The notes under the pieces: generated by a model | What the model was told of the DNA's origin: nothing | The model's input: only the letters and a program-made list of their open reading frames with translations | Database searches by the model: none | Made by a program: the position numbers and the translations under genes | Origin: Acinetobacter kyonggiensis | GTDB lineage: Bacteria > Pseudomonadota > Gammaproteobacteria > Pseudomonadales > Moraxellaceae | Direction: 5' to 3' | DNA: 64,000 nucleotides | NCBI RefSeq assembly: GCF_900107285.1 | Contig: NZ_FNPK01000009.1 | Span: 91,689-155,688, forward strand | Part shown: positions 49,769 to 61,400 of the stretch, piece after piece | Layout of the letters: each line of letters opens with the position of its first letter | How positions within the stretch are numbered: position 1 is the stretch's first letter

Positions 49769-50959
49769 TTATTTACGTTGCTGATTTTTCAAGTAATCTT
49801 GAATACTCATCGGTGTTGGGCGCGCTGTACCGACTGCTGGAGCAGTGGTCGCACTCGCTTCACTCTGTTGACGTTGGATTGCTGGCACATCGTCATCTTC
49901 CACAGCAGCTTGAGCAACTGAACTCACTGGACGAGTTGCAGACTGCGTTGTTGGACGTTTTACCGTATCCACAGAATCGGCTGAATTACGCGTTAAACCT
50001 GTAGCAATTACCGTTACGCTAATTTCATCACGCGCATCTGGATCAAATACAGTGCCGTAGAACACTTGACCTTCGTCCAAATCGACAATCTGATTGACTA
50101 CATCAGTAATTTCTTCAATTTCACCGAAGGTCACGTCATCACCACCAGTGACATTAATCAAAATACCTTTGGCATTCATAATGGTTACATTATCCAGCAG
50201 TGGGCTACGAATGGCTTGTTCAGCAGCTTGGCGGGCACGCGTTTCACCGCGACCAGAACCTACACCCATCATGGCATAACCACGCGTACTCATGGCAGTT
50301 TTTAAATCGGCAAAGTCAAGGTTGATATGTCCTGGGCGAACCACAAGATCAAAGATACTGCGTACCGCATTGAGCAATACGTCATCTGCTTTTTTGTATG
50401 CGTCTTTCATGGAAATATCACGGAAGACTTTAAGCAAACGTTGATTCGGAATAATAATTAAAGAATCAACATGCGCTTCCAAAGCTTCAATGCCTTTTTC
50501 AGCAGATTGTTGACGTCGTTTGCCTTCAAAGTTAAATGGAGTCGTCACCACACCTACAGTCAAAATCCCCATTTCTTTGGCAATTTCAGCAACAACAGGC
50601 GCAGCGCCCGTACCTGTACCACCACCCATACCAGCAGTGACAAAGACCATGTCGGTGCCTTCAAGGTGTTGGCGAATGATTTCACGGCTCTCTTCAGCAG
50701 CAGTTTGACCCACTTGAGGATTTGCACCCGCACCCAAACCACGCGTGCTTTGTTCGCCTAACTGAATTTTGAATTGTGCATTCATACGATCTAAAGCTTG
50801 TTTATCCGTATTGGCACAAACAAATTTTACACCTTGAATGTCTGACTCAAGCATATGTTGTACAGCATTACCACCAGCACCACCTACACCAAACACAGTG
50901 AAACGGGCTTGACCGTTGCTATCGTTTTGATCATCTTCTAAAAATTCAAATGAGGCCAT
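49769..50959 (-). CDS. ftsZ: Cell division protein FtsZ
   Basis: FtsZ is the tubulin-like GTPase that forms the Z ring. From the ATG at 50959 ([10 protein letters not shown]) it has 396 residues, typical of Acinetobacter. The tubulin signature is [18 protein letters not shown] near 105, and the T7 loop N-x-D-x-A-D is NLDFADLKT near 207. A variable linker follows, then a C-terminal conserved peptide [10 protein letters not shown] for FtsA/ZipA binding. The frame can extend 12 codons upstream to 50995, which family starts do not support. It lies downstream of ftsA. Confidence 0.97.
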   Translation of the reverse strand: MASFEFLEDDQNDSNGQARFTVFGVGGAGGNAVQHMLESDIQGVKFVCANTDKQALDRMNAQFKIQLGEQSTRGLGAGANPQVGQTAAEESREIIRQHLEGTDMVFVTAGMGGGTGTGAAPVVAEIAKEMGILTVGVVTTPFNFEGKRRQQSAEKGIEALEAHVDSLIIIPNQRLLKVFRDISMKDAYKKADDVLLNAVRSIFDLVVRPGHINLDFADLKTAMSTRGYAMMGVGSGRGETRARQAAEQAIRSPLLDNVTIMNAKGILINVTGGDDVTFGEIEEITDVVNQIVDLDEGQVFYGTVFDPDARDEISVTVIATGLTRNSADSVDTVKRPTTQSATRPVSSVAQAAVEDDDVPAIQRQQSEASATTAPAVGTARPTPMSIQDYLKNQQRK

Positions 50960-51118
50960 GACCTTTGGATTTCCTAATGCGTAATTGGCAGTCACTTAAG
51001 CCCGTATACTGCCTTAATCTTAATAAAATTGTTTTTTAGAATGCTGTTCAACTGCACGCTTGTCAAGTGCAAGCCGTTAGACGTACAACTTCCTAACAAT
51101 ATTCCCAATAAATTCAAC

Positions 51119-52381
51119 TTAAAATATCGATTTTAACTGATTATTCAATGCCGACCATGCTCGCCCTACTCGTTTGAAAACAGACAGCTTTTCAGGATCA
51201 GTAGCTTCCACAATCGTATCTTGTGTGTCACTTTGACTAAACATTAACAATCCAGCCGCTGTTGCATATTGCGAACGGCGCAAAGCCGCCTGATTTTGTT
51301 CTTCAGCATAGACCTGTACGGGTGGATTGCCTAAATGAGCAGAAACACCCAGCATATGACGTGCCAAATTCACCATACCCTCAATTTGACTGGCATCGCC
51401 CGTCAACACCACACCATGATATAAACCATGAATTGCACCATTACGTTGTAATTCTTGATGCACTTGATTCAAAATTTCTTCATAGCGCGCAATAATAATT
51501 TCAGTTAATTCAATGCGACTAATCGTTTGCGGCCCATCAATGCCTTGGAATTGAATCATATGATCTGGTTTGACCACTTTTAATTCAACACAACCATACA
51601 GAAGCTTAATTCGTTCAGCTTCCTCTGTTGTGGTTTGCAGTACCGCAGCAATATCTCGGGTTACATTCTCACCACCACGCTGTAAGGTATGGGTTAAAGC
51701 AAGACGACCATCTAAATACACGGCAATATTAGTCGTACCTGCACCAATATCTAGCAAACATACGCCATACTCTTTTTCATCTTTGAGCAAGCTAGATTCA
51801 GCCGTGGCTAAACAAGACACCACCATTTTTTCAACGCCAATATTGGCACCTTTAAGCGCACGATCCAAATTCTGCATGGTGCTAATCGGCAACATCATCA
51901 ACTGATAATGCCCCTTCATACTGTGTGCAGACATCCGAATCGGATTCTGTACCCATTCTGTTGAATCATCTAATTCAAAACCCAAAGGCACTGCACTGAC
52001 CAAATAATGATCAGAGGTTAAATGACTGGCTTTGGCCAGCTCTAGTGCGCGTACCACTTCACTTGTGGTAATGGTGTGGTCACTATTTTCAATAGGTGTA
52101 CGACCTGATGCATAAAAGCTTTTTAATTCTGCACTTGGAATTGAAATCCAAGCGGAATGCACTCGGCATTCAGCCATATCTTCTGCTTCTTGTACGGCAT
52201 TTTTGATTGCAGTAATGACTTTGTCGAGACTTACAATTTTTCCTTTATTCATGCCTCGGTTACGAGCGGTCGCCATACCAATTACTTGGATATTGTCTGG
52301 CGCATGTACCTTACCAATCAAAACTGAAACTTTGTGTGTCCCAATGTCAATCGCAACAACCGAGGGAACAGCTTCATTCAT
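51119..52381 (-). CDS. ftsA: Cell division protein FtsA
   Basis: FtsA is the actin-like ATPase that ties FtsZ to the membrane and recruits late divisome proteins. The 420-residue protein starts VVAIDIGTHKVSVLIGK (phosphate 1) and contains VLLDIGAGTTNIAVYLDG (phosphate 2 region) and GVVLTGDASQIEGM (adenosine motif). It ends in an amphipathic helix, FKRVGRAWSALNNQLKSIF. It lies between ftsQ and ftsZ in the usual order. Confidence 0.97.
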   Translation of the reverse strand: MNEAVPSVVAIDIGTHKVSVLIGKVHAPDNIQVIGMATARNRGMNKGKIVSLDKVITAIKNAVQEAEDMAECRVHSAWISIPSAELKSFYASGRTPIENSDHTITTSEVVRALELAKASHLTSDHYLVSAVPLGFELDDSTEWVQNPIRMSAHSMKGHYQLMMLPISTMQNLDRALKGANIGVEKMVVSCLATAESSLLKDEKEYGVCLLDIGAGTTNIAVYLDGRLALTHTLQRGGENVTRDIAAVLQTTTEEAERIKLLYGCVELKVVKPDHMIQFQGIDGPQTISRIELTEIIIARYEEILNQVHQELQRNGAIHGLYHGVVLTGDASQIEGMVNLARHMLGVSAHLGNPPVQVYAEEQNQAALRRSQYATAAGLLMFSQSDTQDTIVEATDPEKLSVFKRVGRAWSALNNQLKSIF

Positions 52382-52452
52382 TATCTACTACTACCATGAC
52401 GTGTTTAGTTAATTTTTGGCTTAAAGCCTCTATTTTATATAAAGCCGCTCAA

Positions 52453-53307
52453 TTATGGCTTTACCGTTCTTGCATCTGCAATGCTTGTGTCATCAATCGT
52501 TACAACAAAGTGACCATTTACAATCTTTGGTGCTGCTGCATTCTTCCATTGTATGGCCAATCCATTTCTATAACGTAAATCGACCGATGAAATTTTAGAC
52601 CAAACTGGTTTTAAATCACTTTGTGCCAGATGACTCAAGCGTTGAAGTTTACTCATGGTTTGATCTTGATCCACAATGATGCGTAAACCAGAATCAAACT
52701 GCATAAACCAAGTCATACGTTCTGTTAAATATAATTCTTTTAAACGAACATTGACTGGCAGGAATAATTGATTAATTTCATTGTAACGCCGCATCATCAT
52801 TTTTGACTGTGTAGTGGGTCCGTGTAGCAAGGGTAATTTCTGATTATTTTGCGGTATGACCTCTGCAAAAATATCACCACTATCACTTAATAATCGGCCT
52901 GTTCCCCAACGAGCAATCGCATGACGCGGCATGACGCGTACTCGGATTGAGTTTGGCCATGCACGTGATACCACCACGCGATCAACCCAAGACAACGCCA
53001 ATGCTTGATCTCGAACTTTTTCTAAATCAGCAGTAAAATAATTGGCCGTGACTGTCGGTGCAACATGTGTCATGACCTGACGCGTTTCAGCATCTGATCG
53101 TGTTCCGACCACGTTAAGCTCAGCCACTTGTGCATCGGTCATGACCGTATATAAACCATATACCCCTACCGCCAATACTGCGAGTGCAACAAGCAATAAC
53201 AACCAACCACCGAAATTCGCAAGCTTTTCCTTACGCGTCGGTGGCTTATCGTGTATTGATGTGATTGCTGCTCGTTTACGGCGCATTGAAGCAGGAAGTT
53301 GAGCCAT
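52453..53307 (-). CDS. ftsQ: Cell division protein FtsQ
   Basis: FtsQ is a bitopic divisome scaffold that binds FtsB/FtsL. The 284-residue protein has a cytoplasmic positively charged tail, one membrane helix (about 34-55, GGWLLLLVALAVLAVGVYGLY), a POTRA domain starting VAELNVVGTRSD, then a beta domain with RVRVMPRHAIARWG. The start is 3 bp after the ddl stop, so the genes are translationally coupled. Confidence 0.95.
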   Translation of the reverse strand: MAQLPASMRRKRAAITSIHDKPPTRKEKLANFGGWLLLLVALAVLAVGVYGLYTVMTDAQVAELNVVGTRSDAETRQVMTHVAPTVTANYFTADLEKVRDQALALSWVDRVVVSRAWPNSIRVRVMPRHAIARWGTGRLLSDSGDIFAEVIPQNNQKLPLLHGPTTQSKMMMRRYNEINQLFLPVNVRLKELYLTERMTWFMQFDSGLRIIVDQDQTMSKLQRLSHLAQSDLKPVWSKISSVDLRYRNGLAIQWKNAAAPKIVNGHFVVTIDDTSIADARTVKP

Positions 53308-53310
53308 AGT

Positions 53311-54240
53311 TTAGTGAGCCACAGCCGTCAATGTTTGTTCTAAAATCGCAACACACAGTTCATCAAAGCTATAACCAACTGCTTGCGCAGCTTTGGGTAC
53401 CAAAGAATGACTGGTCATGCCCGGCACAGTATTTACTTCTAACAACCAGAAGTTACCCTGTTCATCTTGCATCGCATCAATACGCCCCCAACCACTGGCA
53501 CCAACTGCTTGGAATGCACGTAAACATAACGTTTGCAGTTGTTTTTCTTCAGCTTCGGTCAGACCGCAAGGAATACCATACTGCACATCATTACGCTTAT
53601 ATTTAGCGTCATAATCATAAAATGCCACATCTTTTGGCGGTTCAAGACGAATCACAGGAAGTGCCTGACCATTCAGAATAACAATGGTAAATTCACGCCC
53701 TGTAATCCATTTTTCAGCCATCACCACAGCATCATGTTCGGTCGCTTTCGCAATTGCCAGCGCAAAGTCTTCAAGACGTTCAACTTTACTCATGCCGATA
53801 CTTGAACCTTCATGTACCGGCTTAATAATAAACGGCAAACCAATACTCTCCACCACCGCGTTGAGATCGGAATCTTTGGTCACAATACGATATGGTGCGG
53901 TTGGAAGTTCTGAACCTTGCCAAACTTGCTTGGTTTTGACTTTATCCATACCAATCGCTGAACCCTGTACACCAGTACCGGTATAAGGAAGGTTCAACCA
54001 CTCTAATGCACCTTGAATTTGACCGTCTTCACCGCCACGGCCGTGCAACACAATAAAGGCACGGTCATAGTTCACAAGTTCAGTCACACTGCGCTCTTGC
54101 GGGTCAAACGCTTCGGCATCTACCCCTGAACGTACCAATGCTTCAAGTACAGCTTTACCACTATTTAGAGAAACCTCGCGCTCAGCTGATTTCCCACCAA
54201 GCAACACGGCAACTTTGCCGAATTCTGAAGCATTTGCCAC
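53311..54240 (-). CDS. ddlB: D-alanine--D-alanine ligase
   Basis: Ddl makes D-Ala-D-Ala for the peptidoglycan stem peptide. From the GTG at 54240 (AAGGA seven bases upstream) it has 309 residues. The ATP-grasp family pattern starts GKVAVLLGGKSAEREVSLNSG, with HGRGGEDGQIQG near 64, KPVHEGSSIGMSKV near 145 and LEVNTVPGMTSHSLVPKAA near 270. The open frame extends 17 codons upstream without family support. It is part of murG-murC-ddlB-ftsQ-ftsA-ftsZ. Confidence 0.96.
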   Translation of the reverse strand: MANASEFGKVAVLLGGKSAEREVSLNSGKAVLEALVRSGVDAEAFDPQERSVTELVNYDRAFIVLHGRGGEDGQIQGALEWLNLPYTGTGVQGSAIGMDKVKTKQVWQGSELPTAPYRIVTKDSDLNAVVESIGLPFIIKPVHEGSSIGMSKVERLEDFALAIAKATEHDAVVMAEKWITGREFTIVILNGQALPVIRLEPPKDVAFYDYDAKYKRNDVQYGIPCGLTEAEEKQLQTLCLRAFQAVGASGWGRIDAMQDEQGNFWLLEVNTVPGMTSHSLVPKAAQAVGYSFDELCVAILEQTLTAVAH

Positions 54241-54296
54241 GTTTATATCCTTAAACTTTATAACTGAACAATCAAATTCAAAATCACACAAGGTGA

Positions 54297-55745
54297 TTAT
54301 TTTAAATACAATTTATTTTGTGCAAGCTCACTCGAGATAGCACCCACATTACCTGCGCCTTGGGTTAATAACAAGTCATTCGCTTGTAACACTTTATGCA
54401 TCACATTTTCTAAATTGCCTTCTACAGGGTCAATCAAAATCGGTTCGACTTCACCGCGTAAACGAATACTGCGTGCCAAGCTGCGGCTATCTGCACCAAC
54501 AATTGGCTTTTCACCCGCAGGATACACTTCAAGTAATAATAATTGATCAACGTGTGACAATACATCGACAAAATCATCAAAACAGTCACGGGTACGGCTA
54601 AATCGGTGCGGCTGGAACAACATAACTAAACGACGATCAGGATGACTTTGACGTGCTGCTTTAATGGTGGCTTCCACTTCTTTAGGATGGTGACCATAGT
54701 CATCCACCAATTTCACATTGCCACCGTCCAGTTCAAACTCACCGTGCACTTGGAAACGACGACCCACACCACTAAAGCCTTCTAATGCACGGCAGATTGC
54801 ACCATCAGAAACGCCTTCATCGGTCGCAATCCCAATCGCAGCCAAGGCATTCAATACATTATGTAAGCCTGGTTGGTTGATGGTAACACGCAGCGGTTCA
54901 CGGTCTTTACGCAGCACAGTAACATGCGTACGCATACCATCTTGATCAACGTCAACAGCACGAATATCGTTATCTTCATTAAAACCGTAGGTCAATAACG
55001 GACGACCAATACGCGGCATAATTTCACGGATATTGGCATCATCACCACACACCACAGCTAAACCGTAAAATGGCAGTTTGTGTAGAAACTCGACAAAGGT
55101 ATCTTTTAATACGTCGAAGCTACCGCCATAGGTATCCATATGGTCAGCATCAATATTGGTCACAATGGTTGCCATCGGCTGTAAGTGTAAGAATGATGCA
55201 TCCGACTCATCTGCTTCAGCCACAATGTAGCGGCTCGCACCCAACGCAGCGTTCACACCCGTACGGTTCAGCAAACCACCAATCACATAGGTTGGATCCA
55301 GGTTTTCTTCTGCCAACATGCAGGTTACAAGGCTGGTGGTGGTGGTTTTACCATGTGTTCCTGCAACTGCAATACCATGACGGTAACGCATCAGCTCACC
55401 CAACATTTCAGCACGACGAACCACTGGGGTACGGGTTTCAATCGCTGCTTTAATTTCTGGGTTTTCTTGATCAATGGCTGTCGACACCACAATCACATTG
55501 GCATCTTTAATATTTTCAGCGCTATGCCCAATGAAAACTTTAATGCCATTTTCTTCGAGCTGTGCCGTGGTTTTAGAGGCTTTAATATCTGAACCAGACA
55601 CTTTATAGCCTTGGTTTTTTAATACTTCCGCAATGCCACACATCCCTGCACCACCGATTCCCACAAAATGAATGTGTTTGATACGGCGCATTTCAGGCAC
55701 TTTAATTAACTTTTTCGCTTGATCAGCAGGAGTAGATGGAGACAT
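54297..55745 (-). CDS. murC: UDP-N-acetylmuramate--L-alanine ligase
   Basis: MurC adds L-Ala to UDP-MurNAc with ATP, the first amino-acid addition. The 482-residue Mur ligase has the N-terminal Rossmann [14 protein letters not shown], the ATP loop [13 protein letters not shown] near 122, and the central [12 protein letters not shown] region. It is 13 bp downstream of murG and 56 bp upstream of ddlB. Confidence 0.97.
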   Translation of the reverse strand: MSPSTPADQAKKLIKVPEMRRIKHIHFVGIGGAGMCGIAEVLKNQGYKVSGSDIKASKTTAQLEENGIKVFIGHSAENIKDANVIVVSTAIDQENPEIKAAIETRTPVVRRAEMLGELMRYRHGIAVAGTHGKTTTTSLVTCMLAEENLDPTYVIGGLLNRTGVNAALGASRYIVAEADESDASFLHLQPMATIVTNIDADHMDTYGGSFDVLKDTFVEFLHKLPFYGLAVVCGDDANIREIMPRIGRPLLTYGFNEDNDIRAVDVDQDGMRTHVTVLRKDREPLRVTINQPGLHNVLNALAAIGIATDEGVSDGAICRALEGFSGVGRRFQVHGEFELDGGNVKLVDDYGHHPKEVEATIKAARQSHPDRRLVMLFQPHRFSRTRDCFDDFVDVLSHVDQLLLLEVYPAGEKPIVGADSRSLARSIRLRGEVEPILIDPVEGNLENVMHKVLQANDLLLTQGAGNVGAISSELAQNKLYLK

Positions 55746-55758
55746 ATATAACTCTAAT

Positions 55759-56856
55759 TTACAATTCTTGAATTAAACGAACCACATGCTGGGTTGCATC
55801 GGGTTGTGCTTTTTGACGTGCTTTGACTGCCATTTCAGACAGCAATTGGCGATTCATCAGTGGTGTTAGTAATTCTTTTAAACTTTCTGCTGTCATGTTG
55901 CTTTGTGGGCAAATTTTCGCAGCATTGATATTGGCTAAAAATTTGGCATTTGCGGTTTGATGATCATCAACCGCACTCGGTAGTGGGACAAAGATTGCAG
56001 CCACGCCAGCCGTTGCAATTTCAGTCACGGTTAAAGCACCCGCTCGGCAAATAATCAGATCTGCATTAGCATACGCTTTTGCCATATCTTCAATAAAGGG
56101 TTGCACCTCGACCTGTAACGTGGTCGGTACATCACCATAACGTGCTTGCGTCGCATCTTTGTGGTCTTGACCACATTGATGAAATACCTGCATCGGCACA
56201 TCCAATTGTTTCAATGCTTCTGGAACAATTTGATTTAATGCTTGAGCACCTAAAGAGCCACCGACAATTAAAATCTGTATAGGCATCTCTGCTCGAGCAC
56301 GCTCTTGATAACGCCAAGACGGATTTAAAATTTCAGTAATTTCTTTGCGTACAGGATTGCCTGTGGTGACAATTTTTGCACTTTCAGGGAAGGTATTGGG
56401 AAAGGCCTGACACACTGTTTTTGCAATACGCGATAATTGCGTGTTGGTAAAACCTGCAATCGCATTTTGTTCGTGAATGATGACAGGAATCCCTAAAGCA
56501 CGTGCTGCTAAACCGCCAGGGCCAGCAACATAACCACCAAAACCAACCACAGCGTCAATATTGAGCTGTTTCATATAACGCATCGCACTGAGCGTGGCTT
56601 TTAAAATTTTAAACGGCGCTAATAATTTACGCACCACACCATTACCACGTACCCCCTGAATATCAATTTGATAAATTGGAATGTCTTGATTTTTTAATAA
56701 TCGGTTTTCCATGCCCGTTGGCGTTGCCAGCCAAGACACTTCTACCCCGTGTTGCTGTAATTGTTTAGCAACAGCTAATGCAGGAAAAACATGTCCACCT
56801 GTACCTGCAGCCATCATCATGACATGTTGGGGCTTTGTTTTCATTGCTTTGGTCAC
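55759..56856 (-). CDS. murG: UDP-GlcNAc:lipid I GlcNAc transferase
   Basis: MurG adds GlcNAc to lipid I to form lipid II on the inner face of the membrane. The 365-residue GT-B enzyme has [18 protein letters not shown] at the N-terminus, [20 protein letters not shown] near 103, [12 protein letters not shown], and the C-terminal UDP-GlcNAc site [12 protein letters not shown] near 266. The GTG at 56856 and ATG at 56844 are both possible starts; neither has a strong ribosome site. It is the first gene of the block here, and ftsW and murD are not next to it. Confidence 0.95.
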   Translation of the reverse strand: MTKAMKTKPQHVMMMAAGTGGHVFPALAVAKQLQQHGVEVSWLATPTGMENRLLKNQDIPIYQIDIQGVRGNGVVRKLLAPFKILKATLSAMRYMKQLNIDAVVGFGGYVAGPGGLAARALGIPVIIHEQNAIAGFTNTQLSRIAKTVCQAFPNTFPESAKIVTTGNPVRKEITEILNPSWRYQERARAEMPIQILIVGGSLGAQALNQIVPEALKQLDVPMQVFHQCGQDHKDATQARYGDVPTTLQVEVQPFIEDMAKAYANADLIICRAGALTVTEIATAGVAAIFVPLPSAVDDHQTANAKFLANINAAKICPQSNMTAESLKELLTPLMNRQLLSEMAVKARQKAQPDATQHVVRLIQEL

Positions 56857-57165
56857 AGTCTAATTCTTCAATTCAAAATAAAGGCAATGGAAAATTCATT
56901 TTAAGCGTTCAATTGTAATCACAAACACTAAGTCGGGGAAGCGTATTTACTTTTTTTCACGAAGTGCTTGATTGTTTTTTTCTACGGATTTAAAAGTTTA
57001 AACTAGTTTTATTATTACTCGATGCATTAATATATAATTTTATGCCTGTTTTATCCAGTTTTGTACGCTTAATTTGAACTGGTCGATAAATTCAATCTTC
57101 TTCTGGCAAATCGCTCTGGTTAAAAAAAGAGCCCGCATTGGACTCTTCTTTTAACAACAGGCGCT
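56857..57165. other. Spacer between gshB and murG with gshB terminator
   Basis: The region upstream of murG is A/T-rich and should contain its promoter. AAGAG(T)CC and GG(G)CTCTT form a short stem ending in seven T on the minus strand (57125-57147), ending gshB about 18 bp after its stop. No gene or repeat is seen in 56900-57110. Confidence 0.65.
57125..57147 (-). terminator. Intrinsic terminator of gshB
   Basis: On the minus strand AAGAGTCC pairs with GGGCTCTT around a 6-nt loop, followed by TTTTTTT. Confidence 0.78.
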
Positions 57166-58110
57166 TTAAGCCTTCAAACCCGCTTCTAAAACAGCAAATA
57201 AGTCATCTGCAATAGAGGTTCCAAACTGGTCATCAATTTCACGGATACAGGTTGGACTGGTGACATTGATTTCTGTCACATAATTACCAATCACATCTAG
57301 CCCGACAAAAATCAACCCTTTCTCTCGAAGATAAGGTCCAACTTTTGCAGCAATGGCTTTGTCATTTTCACTTAATGGACGGGCTTGTCCTAAACCACCT
57401 GCGGCCAAGTTGCCACGGACTTCACCATTTTGTGGAATACGCGCAAGGCAGTAAGGTACAGCTTCGCCATTAATCATCAAAATACGTTTATCCCCCTCGA
57501 CAATTTCAGGAATATAACGCTGTGCCATAATCGGTTGAGTCCCGTTATTGGTCAGCATTTCAATCGTCGATCCAATATTGATGCCATCTTGATATAAGCG
57601 GAAAATGCCTGTTCCGCCCATACCATCAAGTGGTTTTACAATCACATCCACCTGTTCTTTCAAAAATTCACGGATCAAACGGTCTTGTGATGTCACTAAA
57701 GTCGGGACTTGTAGTTCTGGAAATTGAGTCGCAAAGAGTTTTTCGTTACAGTCACGCAGGCTTTGTGGTTTGTTGATAATCCACGCCCCTTCGCGCTCTG
57801 CCTGTTCCAAAATATAAGTGGTATAGACAAAGTTCATGTCGAATGGTGGGTCTTTACGCATCAACACCACATCATAATCGGCAATCGATTCTTTTTGTTT
57901 TTCACCTAATTCATAATAATGATCGTAATCTTCAAACACTTTCAGCGGTGAAATTAAACCGAATGCTTTGCCTTGTTCGATATATAAATCTTGCTGTAAT
58001 GCATATCCCAAGGTATGTCCACGACGGCTGGCCGCCCAAAGCATGGCCATAGATGAATCTTTTTTCAAGTTGACGTTTTCGATCGGATCCATCACCACAA
58101 GTACGCGCAT
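57166..58110 (-). CDS. gshB: Glutathione synthetase
   Basis: GshB joins gamma-glutamylcysteine and glycine with ATP. The 314-residue ATP-grasp enzyme starts MRVLVVMDPIENVNLKKDSS and has VLMRKDPPFDMNFVYTTYILE near 83, VIVKPLDGMGGTGIFR near 156, MINGEAVPYCLARIPQNGEVRGNLAAGGLGQARPL near 210, and C-terminal INVTSPTCIREID. It is monocistronic with its own terminator. Confidence 0.97.
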   Translation of the reverse strand: MRVLVVMDPIENVNLKKDSSMAMLWAASRRGHTLGYALQQDLYIEQGKAFGLISPLKVFEDYDHYYELGEKQKESIADYDVVLMRKDPPFDMNFVYTTYILEQAEREGAWIINKPQSLRDCNEKLFATQFPELQVPTLVTSQDRLIREFLKEQVDVIVKPLDGMGGTGIFRLYQDGINIGSTIEMLTNNGTQPIMAQRYIPEIVEGDKRILMINGEAVPYCLARIPQNGEVRGNLAAGGLGQARPLSENDKAIAAKVGPYLREKGLIFVGLDVIGNYVTEINVTSPTCIREIDDQFGTSIADDLFAVLEAGLKA

Positions 58111-58226
58111 ATCTTTTACTCTGATATTTTTAGATTGGGAAAAGTATAGCGGAGATTACTGCAATGTGTTTTCACATTCTTGCTAAAGCTTTATCTATAA
58201 TTGTGAAGAGGATTGATGAGAAATCT

Positions 58227-58418
58227 ATGCAGCAAGCCATTATTGGTTTTCATTTGGATGATCAGCAAGATTGGGTGGCGAAGCTTGCTTGTGGTCATGC
58301 ACAACATGTACGACATAATCCACCGTGGCAAAACCGCCCTTGGGTAATGACAGCAGCAGGACGGCAAGAAAAATTAGGGATGATGTTGCAATGTAAGCAG
58401 TGTGCTCTATCTAAATAA
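58227..58418 (+). CDS. DUF3565 family small Cys/His protein
   Basis: From the ATG at 58227 the protein has 63 residues. It carries IIGFHLDDQQDWVAKLACGHAQHVRHNPPW, then RPWVMTAAGRQEKLG and a final CKQC, the DUF3565 pattern. The conserved Cys and His residues suggest a metal site. Function is unknown. The open frame starts 21 codons earlier, but family members begin at the chosen methionine. The gene is divergent from gshB. Confidence 0.78.
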   Translation: MQQAIIGFHLDDQQDWVAKLACGHAQHVRHNPPWQNRPWVMTAAGRQEKLGMMLQCKQCALSK

Positions 58419-58419
58419 A

Positions 58420-58448
58420 AAAATAAGGAGCTGACACTCCCTATTTTT
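58420..58448. terminator. Bidirectional terminator between DUF3565 gene and giant gene
   Basis: AAATAAGGAG and CTCCCTATTTTT pair with small mismatches around a 5-nt loop between the convergent stops. Confidence 0.75.
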
Positions 58449-58469
58449 AAATCTTAAGCTACTGCAATT

Positions 58470-61400
58470 TTATGGCTCTCTTAAAGTATTCTTACTGGCA
58501 AATAAGTTTTCATCAAACTTAAATCTAAAACGCACATAGGCGCCCTGAAGCGTTGTGTCACTCTCAGCCAAATCATCATCTTTATAACCAGAGAAATTAT
58601 AGCCACCTGAAACCCATAAATTTGCAGCCACTAAATAACCCACTTCAGCACCCAACAAAATGCGCTGCCCCGAACTCATATTGGACCACAATGCGCCCGT
58701 ATGCACGCCAGCATCCCATCGTTCATTAATGTCATACATAGCACGCGCACTCAACATATGGGTCATGCCGCTAGACTCTAATCCAGAGAATGTGGTGTTG
58801 ACATTTTTTACCGCATATTGCCCCGAAACAGTGAAATCCTGCGTTGGATGGTAATTCAAATGGTTAGAGAAAATATAAACATGCTTTAAGTAAGCATTGC
58901 TTAAATCTGTTTGATTATTGTCATAACGGTATTCAACTTTCGCCAACGAATCAAAACGGTTGCGTTCAGTATCGCGGTATGCCAAACCAAGCTGGAAGCG
59001 ATCAACCAAACGGTCTCCGCTATTTTGGCTCTTACTGTCCGTTTGGCTAACAACATTTTTTGCCAATAAGGTCACATCATCCGAGTATTTATAAGCAAGC
59101 CCTAAATTATTCAACAGCGTATCCGCTTGGTCTGCCCAGCGCGCTTCAATACGCGCAACAGCTTTCCAGTTCGGATTTTTCAAATATTCCACCCCTAAGG
59201 ATGCTGCGGTGCTGTCTGAACTCCGGTTGTTGGCATTGGACAATGCTTTGGTTTGCTCAAAACTGGTGTTGGCATAAAAGCCTTTTTCAATTTCCCAGCG
59301 ATTGCGCAAACCAATGGCAGCTTCAGCTTCGCGCGCACTGATGCCATCACGCACACGATATTCACTAAATGCAGTGCCATTGTTGTTATATTTACTGTCA
59401 ACACCAAAAACAGTGACATTACGGCGCTGACTGCTATTTAAATCATACAAGCCATTAATACTTGAGACCAGCTCATGACGGCCATATGCTCTTAATTTGG
59501 TATTAATCTGATAATTTGCGCCCAAAGCGAAAACACGACGATCTGCTTCCGATATATCCTGCTCGTATTCAGCAAAGACATTGGAACCTTGCCAAGGCAG
59601 CTGACCCGTCAATTTTGTCCGAACCGACGTGCCATGATAAGGGGCTATTTGCGTGGTATTCAACGTCGCTGGATCAGCCGATTCATCATAATATTTTAAG
59701 CCAAGCTCTACCGCCACGATGCGGTTAATCGCCCGTTCAATGCTTGCCGAAACCCCTTGATTCACGCCGCTTAACTGATCTTCGGTACGGATCGCTTCTA
59801 ATTTGGCTAAACCAATTTTATCTAACTGAATACGCCCTTTAATGCCACTTTCTTTACGGCCAGCAGTAATAGATGCCGCTGTGTTGTAGAATCCGCTATC
59901 CGCTTGGTTATGATAAAGCTTCATCTCCAAGTCTTTATAAGTATAATTTAATTCAATCCGCCCCGCATTGCCTGATAATTTTCCAGGCGCATCGGGTTTA
60001 GCATTAATCTGCGTTAAGCGATCAAGGCCATCATTCACACTTTCTGAACGGGCAAATTCAGCAATGAATTTAGCTTTATCATTGGCAAATTTAACCACCG
60101 TATTCACACTGGCAAGTTGATCTTGAGCAAGTGGGTTATCGCTATTGACATAAGCGGCTCCTACTTTAACCTGCTCAGTTATTTTCATTGAACCCGATAC
60201 ACCGCCAACCGTGTATTCTTCACCGCCTTGGTCAGATTCCACAGTAATGCGTAAGTAAACTGGATTCAGATCTGCATCAACACTTGGTACAGGATCTTTT
60301 AAATAAATACTGTTACTAAAAGAATCCACTTCATAATCGGTAAAACGGGTTAATGTCGTGCGCGTAATGATGAGCCCAGGATTGTTGCGGTCACGGGTAA
60401 CCACTTCGACTTTTTCACTATTGTCACGAATGTCTTGTGCATTTACGCTGCCCAAACCATAAGGGCCAGAAATACCCATCGCGCGTTGTTCATTCACAAC
60501 CTGCTGGGTATTGGTATTGGCTGCAAATGCAGTCACTTTGTATTTATCTGTTTCTATTGCACCACGGACACCGGTTAAAGAACGGTTATATTGCCCTAAA
60601 GATAATCCTTCATCATTTTCAGTACGGGTCACATAATCGCCATACATCACATATGAACGACCTTTATCCACACGTACATACAATTTGCTGGTCGATTGCG
60701 CATCAAAACCTTTGGCCGCTGAATCGCCATAAACTGGATAATATTCATCTGGACGAATATCACGGAACAGTCGCTGATTTTTATCCTTGTCAGAATCATA
60801 AGCCAACGTGAGTAAATACTCTCCTTTGACCCGCCCTTTTAAGAATAATGCTGCCCGTCCAGTGGTACTGCGTTGACCATTACGAGAAGAAGAAATTTCA
60901 CTGAGTTCTTCTTCAAAACCGTCATTTGAATTAATGCTGCTCAATTGTTTCGGATCAAACTTTTTAAAATTAATTGAGCCTTCAAGCATACCAACAGCAA
61001 TGATTGGTCGTAAATCAGGCAAGAAACGTACAGGAGTGCTGGCATGGAAAATGCCGCTCTCAACCGATAAAGTTCCCTCGCCAGCTTCAATCGGTGCTTG
61101 AATCGGCACAACCAATGTACCGCCTTCAACAAAGACCTGAATACCGGGCTGTTTCGGATCTAAGTCTAATAAGTCAATTTTACCGATTGAACTATCTAAG
61201 GTCATTGGGGTGCGGCTTGAAACCAAAGTGCCATGACGATCCACAATTTTCAAAGCCACATTAAAACGGTCATAACCATTGGCTTGTGCTGCGGCCTTGC
61301 TCGGTTCCAGCTGTAACTTATCTAATTGGTCAGGCGCAACCACTTCAATGCGTTTTGTGTCGCGGGTATTGCCCATCATGTCCACTTGACGGACTTCAAT

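Noticed and set aside
58164..58226. Upstream extension of the DUF3565 frame
   Set aside because: Family members start at the methionine at 58227, and the extension has no ribosome site.
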